A stretch of DNA of 64,000 nucleotides from Chalara sp. BL73 (taxonomy: Eukaryota > Ascomycota > Leotiomycetes > Helotiales). The notes beneath the pieces were generated by a model, which was given only the letters and a program-made list of their open reading frames with translations, was not told where the DNA came from and searched no databases. The stretch is from the NCBI GenBank assembly GCA_918026815.1, contig CAKJVC010000012.1:1860001-1924000 (forward strand). Reading direction: 5' to 3'. Of the stretch, positions 11,511 through 23,258 are shown piece after piece (position 1 is the stretch's first letter; each line of letters begins with the position of its first letter). The translations under genes and the position numbers were made by a program.

Positions 11511-14500
11511 ATGGATCCACTATCCCTCAGCGCAAGCATTGCAGGTCTAGCCTGCCTTGCCGTCGAACTTGTCAAAATAACTAGAGGATTAGTATCTGAT
11601 ATTTCGAATTCAGGCCGAGCGGCACAGACCCTGCTTAATGAAGCTACCACCCTGCAGCATACTCTGGAGCAATTGGCGTCCTTCTTGGCAGGACATGGCA
11701 CTCATGGAAACTCCTTTGATAAAACATCTGTCCTGTGGGCCGCTACGAGAGATTGTGATACACATCTCAAGTCTCTTATTAAAACTCTGAAGTGTAATCT
11801 GGGTGGTTCGAAGACTTCCAGAATCGTAAAAAGGTTCAAGTGGCCCTTCACCAAGGAGGAGCACAAAGAGATGATGGAGACATTATATCGATGTCGGGCT
11901 ACTTTCCAATTTTCACTGACTCTAGACGGATGGTAAGTAGCCCCTTAGATCACACGATCATGCAAATCTGACTGCAAAAGTAATCTCCTCTCCCGAACCT
12001 CCGAAGATGTATTAGTCCTCCTGCAACAGAAAAAGGAAACCTTGGAAAAACTTTCTCAGATGCAAGCAATGTTTCCAGAAATCGTAGCTGCTACAGAGGC
12101 TACTTCTAAAACCCTGGAGACACTCTCGGGGGTCATGGCTCTAGCAAATTCGCTGTTAGTAGCCTCGAACAGTGCCTCAACGGCACTTTTAAGTGTGGGA
12201 AAAGGGGTCCAGAAAATTCAGAGGAAACTCATAGGTACGTTGTTTTTGCGCTCTCTAGTTTGAATCAGCGACTAATTCAACATACATGAAAGATGAGGAA
12301 TCTAGGAGAGTGCTCAGTTGGCTCTCGCCCTATCAACACGAAGAAAAGCAGATTGATGTGTCATCGAAGCGCTCAGCAAGATCTGGATATTGGTTATTAG
12401 AAAACAACCAATTCAAGGACTGGCTGGAAAGTCCATCTCAAAGTCCATTCCTTTGGTGCCATGGGAAACCTGGAGCTGGAAAAACTGTCATGACGTAAGT
12501 CTATGCCAGATGGCCCATCGAAGATGGACTAATCCAGTGTGCGTCAAGGTCTCTAGTGATAGATCACATTTATGAAAATAGTGCTACGGCCAATTGCGGC
12601 CTGGCATACTTCTACTGCGACTATCGCGAGAAAGACATACAATCGCCTATGTACATCTTATCGAGTATTTTGAAGCAGCTCGTGGCATTAGATCTTTCCA
12701 GTGGTGCGGCCATACCGGTTGAACTTAGACTCGCATATGATTACCGCGGGCGGGCAACTTTCAAGTTTTCTACGCTGGAAAGCCATCTTCAAGATGCTTG
12801 TCAACGATTCCCACGGACATATATTATTTTCGATGCGTTTGATGAATGCGACTATATCCACAGACAAACGGTTCTACGAGCTTTAAACAACCTGGTACGA
12901 ATTGGAGGAGTGTCTATATATATCACAAGTCGGCCCCATCCAGCAGACCTTAAAAGAACTTTGAGTAAGGCTCACCAGATCGCAATCGAGGCCACAGAGT
13001 CAGACATTAGCGACTTCTTAAATGAGACGATGGAAACCCACGAAGACTTCATGGAAAACCATGGAGCGGACAAGACCCTGCGGTCTGATATACTGGCAGC
13101 GATCGTGAGAGCATCGCAACGAGGGTGAGTAGTTATATCTAAGGAATGGAATATCAATCATCGGAATCGTCCGCTAACTTCCAACAGGTTTCTCTTGCCT
13201 GCTCTCCAGATCCCAATTATACTTGAACAGCCAACACGCTCCGAAATTCGCAATGCCCTCGCAAGAATGCCGAAGAAGGTTGAAGACACATTTACTGCGA
13301 GCCTCCAGCGGATTCAACGACAAGAAGACAGTTGCGCAACTCTTGGAATGCGAGCCCTCCAATGGATATTTTTTTCCAAAGAACCACTGTCCCCAAAAGC
13401 CTTGCTTGAGGCACTTTCCATCTTACCAGGAGATTTATCACTGGATTCTGATAACAAGCCAGTACTAAAACTGCTTGTTGGTTATTGCATGGGTCTTGTC
13501 GAGGTTGACAGCGAAACCGAAACTATTCGCCTGGTACACCTGACGCTTTACCAATATTTCCAAAAGCATCGAGCGGACCTGTTTCCATCAGGCGAAGCAA
13601 GCATGCTGGGAACTTGTCTCACCTACTTGTCTTTCCACGTCTTCAAAGAACAAATTGTGTACGACGGATTGAAGAACCTAACGTTGCTACGCTGGCTTAA
13701 GGATTATCACCTCCTCCCATATGCTGTCAGAAACTGGGGGAAGCATGCCCACGCTTGCCCGGGTGACAATGTTTTCGAACCAGTGACGCAATTTCTCGAT
13801 GCTAACTCGGTCTGGTTGCTGGCGGAATTCGTATATGATTTTGGCACACTAGGTGAAATTCGTCTCCATTTCGGACCGAAGGATACTGGTTATCGCACAG
13901 AAGCTACTCGTTTGGAAATCGCAGCCATCCATGGTCTAGAGACTGTAGTATTTCATCTCTTAAGAAGAAATGGCTTTAGGGTTCAATCAGATGACGGGAA
14001 TGCCCAGACTGCACTTCGGCTAGGAGTCTGGCTCAATCATAAGAACGTTGTGGATATCCTGCTGAACAAGTGCTCACTTCCGCCAAATCAGAGATCACCG
14101 GACTTGCGCTTTTGTCCACTGTGGGCAGCTCGCGAACGCAGCAATCTTGTCTTGGAGCGCAAGCTCTTACAACACGGCTGGCTTCCAGGGGCTTCTGAAA
14201 TATGTTGTTACCTGAAGCCAGTGTTCAAACGTCTGGAAACAGTTGCAAGACGGCATGGCGATGCCGATAAACATGAACCAAAATGCACCCTCGATGAAAT
14301 TTTCTCCGTGACCGCTCCGACATTCAATCTGGACTTTGTTGATTGGCTGAAAGGATACCTATTACTGGCAATAGAGAAGAGTAGCACCGACATGATTGAG
14401 TCTTTGTTTTTGTACAAAAATGAAATTGAGGCACGTCTGAAGAGCTCTGCAAGTAGTGGGGATCCTGTCGGAGCCAAGTCAGCAAATGCTTCGATGGAGA

Positions 14501-14787
14501 TATTTAAAAAGCAGGTCGGGGTCAATGTTGACTCGAGAGTTGCCTTGCGAAATAGCCTTGGGCAGAAACAAGTTATCTTCCATCTTCTCGGTCAAGCAGG
14601 GAAGCGGACGGGGGCTTCATTCAACTGGCTTGCAAACATCTTTGCAGCCCCCTCTCCTTTTGGGAGATCTGAGCTCCATATCGCCGCGCAATGGGCCTGG
14701 GATACGTCTGCCTTCGTCTTGTGGCTGTCAAAGGTCTTTCAAACAGTCTGGACAACAAAAACCGAACTCCTCTGTGGGAAGCTATAA
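11511..14787 (+). CDS. NACHT protein with HeLo-like N-terminus, ankyrin region frameshifted
   Basis: Five exons (11511-11932, 11981-12234, 12293-12494, 12549-13124, 13188-14787) join in frame to 1017 residues; all four introns are GT...AG. The start MDPLSLSASIAGLACLAVEL is typical of the fungal STAND N-terminal domain (Helo_like_N type). NACHT follows, with Walker A GKPGAGKT at about 283-290 and Walker B-like YIIFDAFDECDY. The helical post-NACHT region includes WIFFSKEPLSPKALLEAL and RLVHLTLYQYF. Downstream, ankyrin-type SELHIAAQ is followed in another frame (14691-15107) by ankyrin-like KNRTPLWEAIINGNEYVAG and SDGNTPLSAML. A one-base shift near 14690 therefore truncates the ankyrin repeats; otherwise the gene looks intact. 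It could be a recent pseudogene or a sequencing error. Confidence 0.85.
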
Positions 14788-16181
14788 TCAACGGGAACGA
14801 ATACGTAGCCGGTATTCTTCTCGGAGGAGGATCAAACCCGACTCTCAAGGATAGCGATGGCAATACTCCGCTGTCCGCAATGCTGTCAATGCAAGCGGAT
14901 GGCATAAAATTGAACTACAGACATATTCCAGGAGTGGCTGAACGCATCTACAAGAGAATGAGAGAACGACCCCAGTTCGCGTTTCTGACATCCGCTCTTC
15001 AGTCTCAATGCCTCTTGAAAAACTTCCATGAACCCCCCGGGGCGGATCGAAAGCAGCATCAAAAAGGTCAGACAAAAGAACATTTTGGCACTGCTGTCGT
15101 CAAGTAGGCGCGGCTTGGCAAAGCGATGGCAGGGAGTTATTTTCATCTGGGTCGTACATCTACGTCTCTGTGAGTAAAAACAGATGTGCCCCTAAGAGTC
15201 AAGATGTACCACTCTTACCCCGTTCGATATAGTTACCGTAGCTGGAGGGGAATCTGGATGAGATTTTTTAATCGAACAAATCAGGACGAAAATGGGCGAA
15301 GAGATAGGAGGTCTTCATACTGTGGTGCTTCACCACTAAGGTATTTTGTTCAACACACCATCTTTTGTTACAGTATGCAAGCACTGATTCGTGGAAGTTC
15401 TTGATTGGTGTGAGCAAGCCATAGAAACAATCGACACCGCTCCTCTACAGTACGTCCGATACTCTCATTCCAGCTTTCCAGTATGTTATTGTTGTAGGTG
15501 AACTTGGTTCGGCATAAATCGAGGCAATCCTCACTGCCGCTAATTGTCGTAAAAGGCGAGAGCGTCCGTTCGAATGATTCTAAGTTTCGCAAGGGGATAT
15601 CGTCGGCATAACCAGATGAATGCAGAGGAAGCTTTGTCGCTGCAATGCTATTATTACAGCTTCGACAGTCTGACTATGGGCGACGCTTTCGAGAAGATGC
15701 GTGTACTCATAGGGATCTTCTGTGTCAATGAAATGCGGTATGGCGATACGGGAGAACTCACCGCCCGCTCAAATTCTGCGCACTCGTTAACATGTGCCGT
15801 TCATGCCCCTCTCCTCAAACTGGAGTAACTCTCGGACTTCATCATTCCCCTCCCTAAGCGCCTTCAAAATTTAAAGCCATATTCTTTTGTTATAGAAGCT
15901 TTCCTCAAGTACTCCGAATTTTGAAAAGACCTTATTAGTGGCGATTAAACAGGGGGGGATAGACGAAGCGGCAATCAATAGCGTGATTGAAACAATCGAC
16001 AGCACAATCAACTATAGTCTTTTTCTTATTGCCGAATGATTAACTTAGGGAGAAATGGCTAAAGAAAGTAATATATCAATAACACCTCCATAGACTTGCT
16101 AAGAAAAAATTTGTGATTCCAAGGCTGTAGAATCGTCTCCTGACAGGGTGCGTCTCGGGACGCAGGGACAGACGTTAGGTA
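14788..16181. other. Displaced ankyrin C-terminus, then intergenic sequence
   Basis: Positions 14788-15107 continue, in the +1 frame, the ankyrin coding sequence of the preceding NACHT gene and stop at 15107. Positions 15108-16181 show only short ORFs without domain signatures. Confidence 0.6.
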
Positions 16182-18002
16182 AGTCCGTGCACCCCCATTC
16201 CGAACACCCCCCCATTCCGAACACCTAAAATAAGCGAATTTCTAGACCGCCAGTTCAATAAGAAAATCACTTATTAAACCAATTCTAGTTTATATAATTC
16301 CAAATTTGAATCTCTTTATCTTCAAGTAATTATGCATCGATACACCGAACAAGATTTGCTTGCGGCTCTTAATGACGTCAGAAATGGGAAGTCTTTACGA
16401 CTAGCTAGTCGAGAATGAGGGATTCCATTAAGCACACTCCAGAACCGCAACCATGGTAGTGAGAACCATACTTTCGCAGCTGAAAGTCAACAGAGGCTAT
16501 CAAAAGTGCAAGAAAATCACTTAGCTACTTGGGTTTTGGCCCAAGAAGCACTAAGTGTTCCTTTGACTCATGGCCAAATCCGAGAATTTGCTAGTCGACT
16601 TTTAGCAATTAAAAACGACCATAAAAAGCTAAGGAAACGTTGGATAGAAAGCTTTTTACGACGTAATCCTATTTTACGAACCAAAAGAGCTCGAAATATT
16701 GATTCTACAAGAGTTAATAATGCTACAACTGCTATAATTAAGCCTTGGTTTCAACGACTAGCTATTCCTGCTATTGCCGCTATCAAACCCGAAAATCGAT
16801 ACAATATGGACGAATCAGGAATTATGGAAGGCTATGGAGCAAATGGCCTAGTAGTAGGAAGTTCTGAAAGACGTTCTATTCAAAAAAAACAGCCTGGTTC
16901 TCGTGCATGGACTTCATTTATCGAATGTATTTCAGCCACTGGCAAAGCTCTTTCTCCACTTGTAATTTTCAAAGGAAAATCAGTCCAACAACAATGGTTT
17001 CCACAAGATCTAAGTCTTTATAAAGAGTGGAAATTTACAGCTACTGATAATGCCTGGACTTCGGACTCTACAGCAATAGAATGGCTAGAAAAAGTGTTTC
17101 TTCTTCAAACTTACACTCTCGAGCCTAGGCTACTTATTTTGGACGGCCATGGCAGTCATGAAACTACTGATTTTATGTACTTTTGCTATCAAAACAACAT
17201 TTATTTGCTTTTTTTGCCTCCACATATATCACATGTCTTACAACCTTTGGATTTGTCAGTCTTTTCATTACTCAAAAGTCACTATCGTACGGCAGTTAGT
17301 CATTTGAGCCTTTTGACCGATTCTAGCCCAATTGGAAAGCAAAATTTTCTTGCTTGCTATCAGATAGCTAGAACGGAAGCTTTATCGGCCAAAATAATCA
17401 AAGCTGGGTGGAAAGCAACTGGTTTATGGCCAAAATCGATGGCTAAACCTTTTTTGAGCCCTTTGCTCCTAGAGAATAGCAATTCAAAAAAGGACACTCA
17501 ACAAGCTACAGAAAGCTTCAATAATAGCTCGCATATCGATTCTCAACAAGTAATCTTTACTACTCCTCAAAAATCGATCGATATTAAAGCTCAAGTAGCT
17601 AAGTTCCAAATACTTCAAGACAACAGCTTTTCAACACAAAGACTCTTGTTTAGAAAAATTATAAAAGGGTTTGAAAAGCAAGAAAGTGTTCTAGCAGATC
17701 ATAGCTACAAAATACAGTCTTTAGAAGTTCAATTAGAAAAGGCCAGACCAAGAAAACGAATGAAAGTCAGGACTAGTCCAAATTCCAAGTTTGCGGACAT
17801 TGATAAGATCAAAAAGACACAAATAGCTGCAGGAGAAGCTGAGCTTGAAAAGGAAGATGAAGAAGAGGCTAGTGAATCTGATTCTACTTTGGATTGTATT
17901 TTAGTTCAGTAGTTATTTAATTATACTTGTTTTCGTTTGGTTGGTACTCGCTTATTTAGGTGTTCGGAATGGGGGGGTGTTCGGAATGGGGGTGCACGGA
18001 CT
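16182..18002 (+). mobile_element. Fot1/pogo-family DNA transposon, complete, with TA target duplication
   Basis: A 1821-bp element with long perfect terminal inverted repeats: left begins AGTCCGTGCACCCCCATTCC, right is its reverse complement, ending GGGTGCACGGACT. Each terminal repeat contains two copies of CCCCCATTCCGAACACC. TA dinucleotides at 16180-16181 and 18003-18004 are the target duplication typical of Tc1/mariner/pogo elements. It carries one transposase ORF (16332-17912). Confidence 0.93.
16332..17912 (+). pseudogene. Fot1/pogo transposase with one premature TGA
   Basis: From the ATG at 16332 the frame runs 526 codons to 17912, interrupted only by TGA at 16416-16418 (context SRE-stop-GIPLSTLQNR), where a tryptophan is expected in the psq-type helix-turn-helix. 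After the stop come the CENP-B-like DNA-binding region (LRKRWIESFLRRNP) and the DDE/D catalytic core: first aspartate in YNMDESGIMEG, second in LILDGHGSHETTDF, third in LQPLDLSVF. The C-terminus is charged and may be coiled-coil. A shorter product would lack the first DNA-binding helix. The change is not a TpG-context (RIP-type) mutation. Confidence 0.88.
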
Positions 18003-18062
18003 TACTTTACGAAACCAAAACCAGTTCGAAATCTATAATACAAGTCTACTCCCCACCGTCAT

Positions 18063-18809
18063 CTAAATCAATTGCTCATTCTTAAGGTGCAAAATCACAA
18101 ATAATTCCAGAATCACGCTCAACTCAAAATCCATGCCCGCTCCCCTTCTAATCTGCACCAAATTATCCCCCCCGGGACTGGTCTTCCTCGCCAGCGTCGC
18201 AAACACATACTCTGGGCCTCTCTGATCATTCGTGAACATGGTCGACGGCACGAAAGGAAGCGGCCCATCCCACAACAGCTGATAGAACGGCTCCGAAAGA
18301 CTTCCTACCCGCCACGAGAACTGATGAGGTACCGCCGTTCTGCCAGGCACCGTGACGATGGGTATTGCGCTCTGATAATCGTCAACAGCAAACATGCCTC
18401 CTACGCGGGCTAGAGGGCGCCATAAAGCGTCAGGCAAGTGGGGCGAGGATGTGCAGATTGTGGCTGGAGGCTCGCTTTTGCTTTTGGGGTTGGCTGACAG
18501 GCGAGCAGCAGCGACGGCGGGGAGTGTGCCGTCTGATGCGGGGAAGATTTGAATGTCGCCAACTTTGGTGGATGAGGATACGAGTTCGATGCGATATAGA
18601 GGGGTAGGGTCGACCGTGAGAGCGATAAAGTAGCTTGTGGCGGATTCACGGACGATGGTGAGGTAATCGACTTGGAAGTCCCGGATGGAGCATGATTGTA
18701 CAGCTCCAGCGATGCGGTTTGAATTATCTGTAGTCTGGGAACGTGGCGCCGATGATGGGTTTTTTTCCGAGTAGGGGGGTAAGTTCGAGTTAGTGGCGTT
18801 GAGCGACAT
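18063..18809 (-). CDS. Conserved-looking hypothetical protein
   Basis: Single-exon ORF of 248 residues with a good start context (CAAAATGTC). After a 40-residue polar N-terminus it has alternating hydrophobic strands (DYLTIVRESATSYFIALTV, LYRIELVSSS, VGDIQIFPASDG, HQFSWRVGS), suggesting a beta-rich fold. It might belong to the tubby-like/LURP-like proteins common in ascomycetes, but I cannot confirm that. No signal peptide or transmembrane segment. It ends 60 bp from the Fot1 element, so the insertion lies just 3' of the gene. Confidence 0.65.
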   Translation of the reverse strand: MSLNATNSNLPPYSEKNPSSAPRSQTTDNSNRIAGAVQSCSIRDFQVDYLTIVRESATSYFIALTVDPTPLYRIELVSSSTKVGDIQIFPASDGTLPAVAAARLSANPKSKSEPPATICTSSPHLPDALWRPLARVGGMFAVDDYQSAIPIVTVPGRTAVPHQFSWRVGSLSEPFYQLLWDGPLPFVPSTMFTNDQRGPEYVFATLARKTSPGGDNLVQIRRGAGMDFELSVILELFVILHLKNEQLI

Positions 18810-19250
18810 TTTGAGTCCTGAGAAAAGTGATGATGATGGCTTTATGGGTTCTAGATTTTGTTGAAGAAGAAAGGATAAGTAGTAGGCTTTATTGAAAGGG
18901 TATGGGCTTCTCGGAGTCTTTTGTATTCATTTGTATCATCGGTGAGCAGGCTACAGGTATTGAATCATTCATGGTTTTTTTTTGAATTTGCCCTCAAAAT
19001 CCTTAAGCGAAGTCAATCTGACATCCTGCGCCACACACCCTTGCGGTGGTGGCGGAACAAGCTACTCAGCCTCAAAAGTCAAAAATTTCCAGGGAGTACC
19101 TACTAGGGTATTGTACCCAGTGCTTTGCACCACGTGCATATATCTCTGGCCTCGCTTAATATAATAACCTTAAGGTTAAAGTAAGCTATGCCAAGAAAAG
19201 ACTAGAATTCGAGGAGGCTTGGAAGTGGAAGGGTTGATTGCTTCGCTAAC
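18810..19250. other. Upstream region of the 18063-18809 gene
   Basis: No gene is seen. The first 100-150 bases presumably hold the promoter of the minus-strand gene; the remainder is unremarkable up to the solo LTR at 19251. Confidence 0.5.
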
Positions 19251-19426
19251 TGTCATGACACGCGCTGTGGATCTACAGATGCAGAGGCAACGGTGGTATC
19301 ATACGAGAATCTATAGCTGAGGAAGGAAGAGGAGCTCGAGGAGAGCAAGCTATATATACACTATACACGAGGGAGCCCTAGTAGTTCGGCAGCAGGTCAT
19401 GTACTCGACCAGGTCGCGGCGTGACA
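19251..19426 (-). repeat. Solo LTR-like element, target duplication CTAAC
   Basis: The 176-bp element starts TGTCATGACACGCG and ends GGCGTGACA. CTAAC is duplicated at 19246-19250 and 19427-19431. It is the reverse-oriented relative of 22114-22284 (shared ATCTACAG, GATACCACCGTTGCC and CTCCTCGAGCTCC blocks). Confidence 0.88.
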
Positions 19427-20428
19427 CTAACCTTAACTGTTTTGCACGATGTTGTTATTCTACTTTTATTGGTTGGAATTAGAACTGTATCTATTAAATA
19501 TAAAACGGGTTTCAACTGTCAAATAAAAAATGTGGCTAGATCAATCCTCAGTAAAACAACCCCCCATTAATATCTTTTTTCGAATTCGAATTTGTTATTC
19601 CTTTCAGATATCAGGATCACTGTATATTCATACCCCCACAGAAACATAGCCTCAAATAACCCCCACGAATATCCCGCTTAGCGCTTTACTCTTTGACACG
19701 TTCTAGTCACACCAGATCTGATTTGCTGATATAGAGGTCAATTAAACCTTTTTCTAAGGATGAACAGTTCTTCCGCTGTCAATAGCAGTGGTGGCAAAGA
19801 CAGGGGCTGAGGCAATCTCTGGTGGAACAAGTCTATTTCAACATCTTTCTAGAGAACCAAATCCTGCATCTCATGTATCAAGGTTGGTGACCCCTGTGAG
19901 ATCTTCAGATTCAGACCTACAGGACCCAGGAGCCAGGGCTGCGGACCAGCTGTCATAGACGTCGGTACGTAAGAGATCTTTTACTCGTGCCGCCAGGAAG
20001 TCTGTTTTGGCTACCCGTTAATAGAACAAATCTGGAGGTCCTATCCAATCCGACGCCCTTGTTTTGCCCCTAAAAAACCAACGGCGGGGATAGACTTCCT
20101 GGCCGCACGGGTACTCCTCTCTGACTTTGAATCTTTCAGGATAGCACTGAGCCATTGTAGGATCATGAGCCGGAATCCAAACTCAGCGCTTGCCTCTTTG
20201 AGATGGAGAAGACTTCAGATAGAGATAGCGTGGGAGGGGGAATATCGTGAGATTTTGGTATAGGACTGAGCGTGAGAGAATCAACAATATATAAGAGGCT
20301 GGCGATCGGGTTCTACAACAGCATCATCAGCATCAACATCATTAACAGCATCAATAACTTCTATCACCCTCTTTCCGAACATCCAAGTCTTTACTTCAAC
20401 CTTGATACGCATACTTCCAGAAATCACC
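19427..20428. other. Gene-free stretch and promoter of the small secreted protein
   Basis: No supportable gene. A TATA-like AATATATAAG at about 20285 lies roughly 140 bp upstream of the ATG at 20429 and is a plausible core promoter. Confidence 0.45.
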
Positions 20429-20973
20429 ATGCGTTTCAACATTGCCATTCTCTTCGCCCTCACGGCAACCACCCAACTCACAGCCGCCGCACCAGCACCA
20501 GTAGCTGATGCCTTACCAGCTGGAACCAAATGGAACGACAAGGGACCTGAAGCAGCGTAAGTTCCTTAATCCGCGCTCACAGCTCCTCACGCTAACATTC
20601 CACCAGCTACAAGTTCGGCGCGGTAGCCTGTACATTAGGAGCCTATGTATGCAACCAAATGGGTCAGCCACTCGGACAACATGCGTTCGTCAGCACCGGA
20701 ATCTGCTGTTCCACTGCCGCCGCTGCGGTGACCGCATCACAGTCTGAGGGGTGGGTGAACGCGGCTAAGAAGGTCGGCAAAGCCGCGGTGATAGCCAAAA
20801 ATGGTGTTGATTACGCTGGAAGATATACTGCTTACTGTACTGTTGAATTTTGCAAAATGGTCGCCAAAAAGGTCGGTGGCAGGGATGAAATTAACGGATT
20901 TTTTCCCGAGCAAGACGGGACGGAAAAGAATCTCGCCGCTAGATTTGCGGAGACCGACCTCTTACTCGACTGA
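20429..20973 (+). CDS. Small secreted cysteine-containing protein
   Basis: Two exons (20429-20556, 20607-20973) joined across a 50-nt GTAAGT...CACCAG intron with a GCTAAC branch point give 164 residues. The N-terminus MRFNIAILFALTATTQLTAA is a clear signal peptide, with likely cleavage near residue 20-22. The mature part has six cysteines arranged as C-x7-C, CC and C-x4-C (ACTLGAYVC, GICCST, YCTVEFC) and a central alanine/lysine-rich helical stretch. Length, secretion signal and paired cysteines fit fungal small secreted proteins (effector, antimicrobial or surface protein). I recognise no named family. It lies between inverted solo LTRs. Confidence 0.82.
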
Positions 20974-22113
20974 GCTAAAAGAAGACAATCAGATCAGCAA
21001 CTGGTCTTATGTGGAGGATGATAGGACCTGAGGGGGCTTTCGCTGCATTGGGAAAAGATAGCGTTGGAGTTTGGCGTTTTTGGTTACTTTAGCATTTGCA
21101 ACTGAAAGGATGGGGACTGACAATAGAGAAAGTGGAGTTTGGCGTCTTTGATCATTTAGATAGAAGAAAAAATATAACGATGTTTATCGGATTTTTGAAT
21201 TCAGCAGTTCTGTTCTCACTTGCACAGTCTCTGTCCTTTTTCAATTCTGTTTCCTCGCCCGCCTCTCCCGCTCCCCTCTAGAGGACGATTTCATAACTAA
21301 CTTCAAGTCGTGCACTATCTTTGTTTATAATGCTTGAAAGGAAAATGTCGAAATTTGAGAGAATTCTTCTTGTAAAACTTTCATATCTTATCAACTTGAG
21401 CAAACTACCCTTTTCTTCATTTCTAGGCGGGAACGATGGGCTAATAAATTGAGCGCTTAAGAAATACAAGAACGGCTAAGTTCTGTTAAATTGTGAGGCC
21501 AAATGGCTATGATTGACGAGTATTGTATTCATGCTCTAGTCTACTCAACTCCAACAATGCAAGACCTACATCTCATAAAAATCTATGCAAGAGGTGCTTC
21601 GAAAACCGACAAGAAAGCTAGCCTATTCTCGCAGCTCGTTGACTCTGACCCGTATGCCCCCAATCGATTCCAGAACGCAGAAGGGTAAATACTGATATTT
21701 GTAAGCATTTCAAGAGAGTAGTAGGATATGCTCGTACCTCGGATTATGCTGCCGGTGCGGCGACTGCGGCTATAGAATGGCGTGCGCACAGTCTGTGAAT
21801 ACATACGAATCATTTGAACGCACCCCGGAGTTTATACAAACGGTTAATATCTCAAATACCACCAAAAAGTGCCGATATTTCTCAAATACCATCTTTTTTT
21901 TGGACCTCTATCTGGCCATACCACCTTTCTAAAACAATGGTATTTCAGATATACACCAAAAAAATGATGGTATTTGAGATATTTCTGAAATACCATCATT
22001 TCATGCCAAGGCTAACCAACGCACCTGACCTACAAAGCTTTAAATTCAAATAATCCCACTTATTTTTAATCTTTATGTATACTTTGATTCTTTGTTGTTT
22101 CGATCAATATAAC
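20974..22113. other. Intergenic region with an inverted-repeat element
   Basis: No gene is supported. It contains the imperfect inverted repeat at 21874-21984 and otherwise AT-rich sequence with short ORFs. Confidence 0.5.
21874..21984. repeat. Imperfect inverted repeat (possible MITE or foldback)
   Basis: The arm CTCAAATACCATC-poly(T)-GG near 21881-21902 is complemented by CCAAAAAAATGATGGTATTTGAG near 21956-21978. Related half-copies (TCTCAAATACC at 21850, CTGAAATACCATC at 21985) flank it. No target duplication was identified. Confidence 0.5.
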
Positions 22114-22284
22114 TGTCACGTCCCGACCCTGATCGAGCATGTGCCCTGCTGCGAGCCACTAGGGCTCCCTCGTGTATGTATAGGCTGCTCTCCTCGAGCT
22201 CCTTCTTCCTTCCTCAGCTATAGATTCTCGTATGATACCACCGTTGCCCTCTGTATCTGTAGATCTACAGCGCGTGTCGTGACA
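22114..22284 (+). repeat. Solo LTR-like element, target duplication ATAAC
   Basis: The 171-bp element starts TGTCACGTCCCG and ends GTGTCGTGACA, with ATAAC at 22109-22113 and 22285-22289. It is an inverted relative of 19251-19426. It lies at the 5' edge of the MULE transposase relic. Confidence 0.9.
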
Positions 22285-22995
22285 ATAACTCTTCAAATAA
22301 GCTCTGCTTTTCCTAATATATCTTCAGCAAAAGAAGCTATTAAATTGTACGTTTCAAACGCTTCTGAATCATGGAAAACAGCCTATTTAGATAAAACGCG
22401 CTTCGATATTGTATGCTGTACGCCTCGATTTTGCAAGTTCAGAATCAGAGCTAGTAATTCTAAAAAGAAAGGAATTCATATAACTCACTTAAAGCCTTAT
22501 ATTTGCTCCCCTGCAAGTCATTTTGGAGCATGGAATATGAATAGTTTGGAGTATATAATACCTTACTATCGTGCTGCGGTTGTTGATAATCCTAAAATCA
22601 CTCCAAAGCAAATCCAATCAATTGAGCGCTTTCAGTACTATAACAAGATTCCTTATTTTCAGGCTTACTGCGCAAAACAAGCTATTTTCGAGGAATTGTA
22701 TAGTGACGAAACTCAATCGTTTGCTTTGCTTCCGGCGTATATCGAAAGTTTAAAGCTGTAAATTCAAATAATTACGCTGTTTTGGAAACCCAAACAAATA
22801 GTGTATTTCAAGCTGCGTTTTTTGCTCCAGCTCCTTGTCGATCGGCTACAAGCGCCTTCGCCAGTTTTACGTTATCGGCAGTACTTATACTAAGTCTCGA
22901 TATCGTATAATATTATTGATTTCTTATAGAATCGATGCAAACGATAAAATAACGCCTTTAGCCTGGGTATTAGTGCCCATTAAAGAATATCACTG
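22285..22995 (+). pseudogene. MULE transposase relic, N-terminal part
   Basis: The frame around FDIVCCTPRFCKFRIRASNS, ITHLKPYICSPASHFGAWN and VDNPKITPKQIQ is the N-terminal zinc-binding and spacer region of a Mutator-like transposase. The ORF stops at 22761. After a stop and a frame change, homology continues as ETQTNSVFQAAFFAPAPCRSA and YKRLRQFYVIGSTYTKSRYR (22790-22920), where the first catalytic aspartate of the family would be but GST is seen. It then ends at IDANDKITPLAWVLVPI against an LTR at 22996. Non-functional fragment. Confidence 0.75.
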
Positions 22996-23258
22996 TGTAA
23001 CAAATAGAGGGCAGCAGGAGGGATTGAAATATAACAGGTAAGACACGTAACTGCAATGTAATAGGAATAGTGATGTATTGATATCAAAAGTAGGCTTGTC
23101 AGGCTAACATAAAGACTTAAGCTTGCCTTTCTCCAGAAATCTCTAGCTGTTCCTTATATCTTTTCAACTGTGCTGTAGCTGTATGCCTGTGGCTGCTGTA
23201 GCTGTATAGCTGCTGTAGCTGTTATGATATCCGTCTCTAACCGGCCCTGGCTGTTACA
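22996..23258 (+). repeat. LTR-type repeat of the TGTAACAAATAGAGG family inside the MULE relic
   Basis: It starts TGTAACA at 22996 and ends CTGTTACA at 23258. It shares the GCAATATAACAGGTAAGACACG-like and GTGATGTATTGATATCA blocks with 2470-2883 and 37283-37589. The flanks CACTG and ATATG do not match. Confidence 0.75.
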
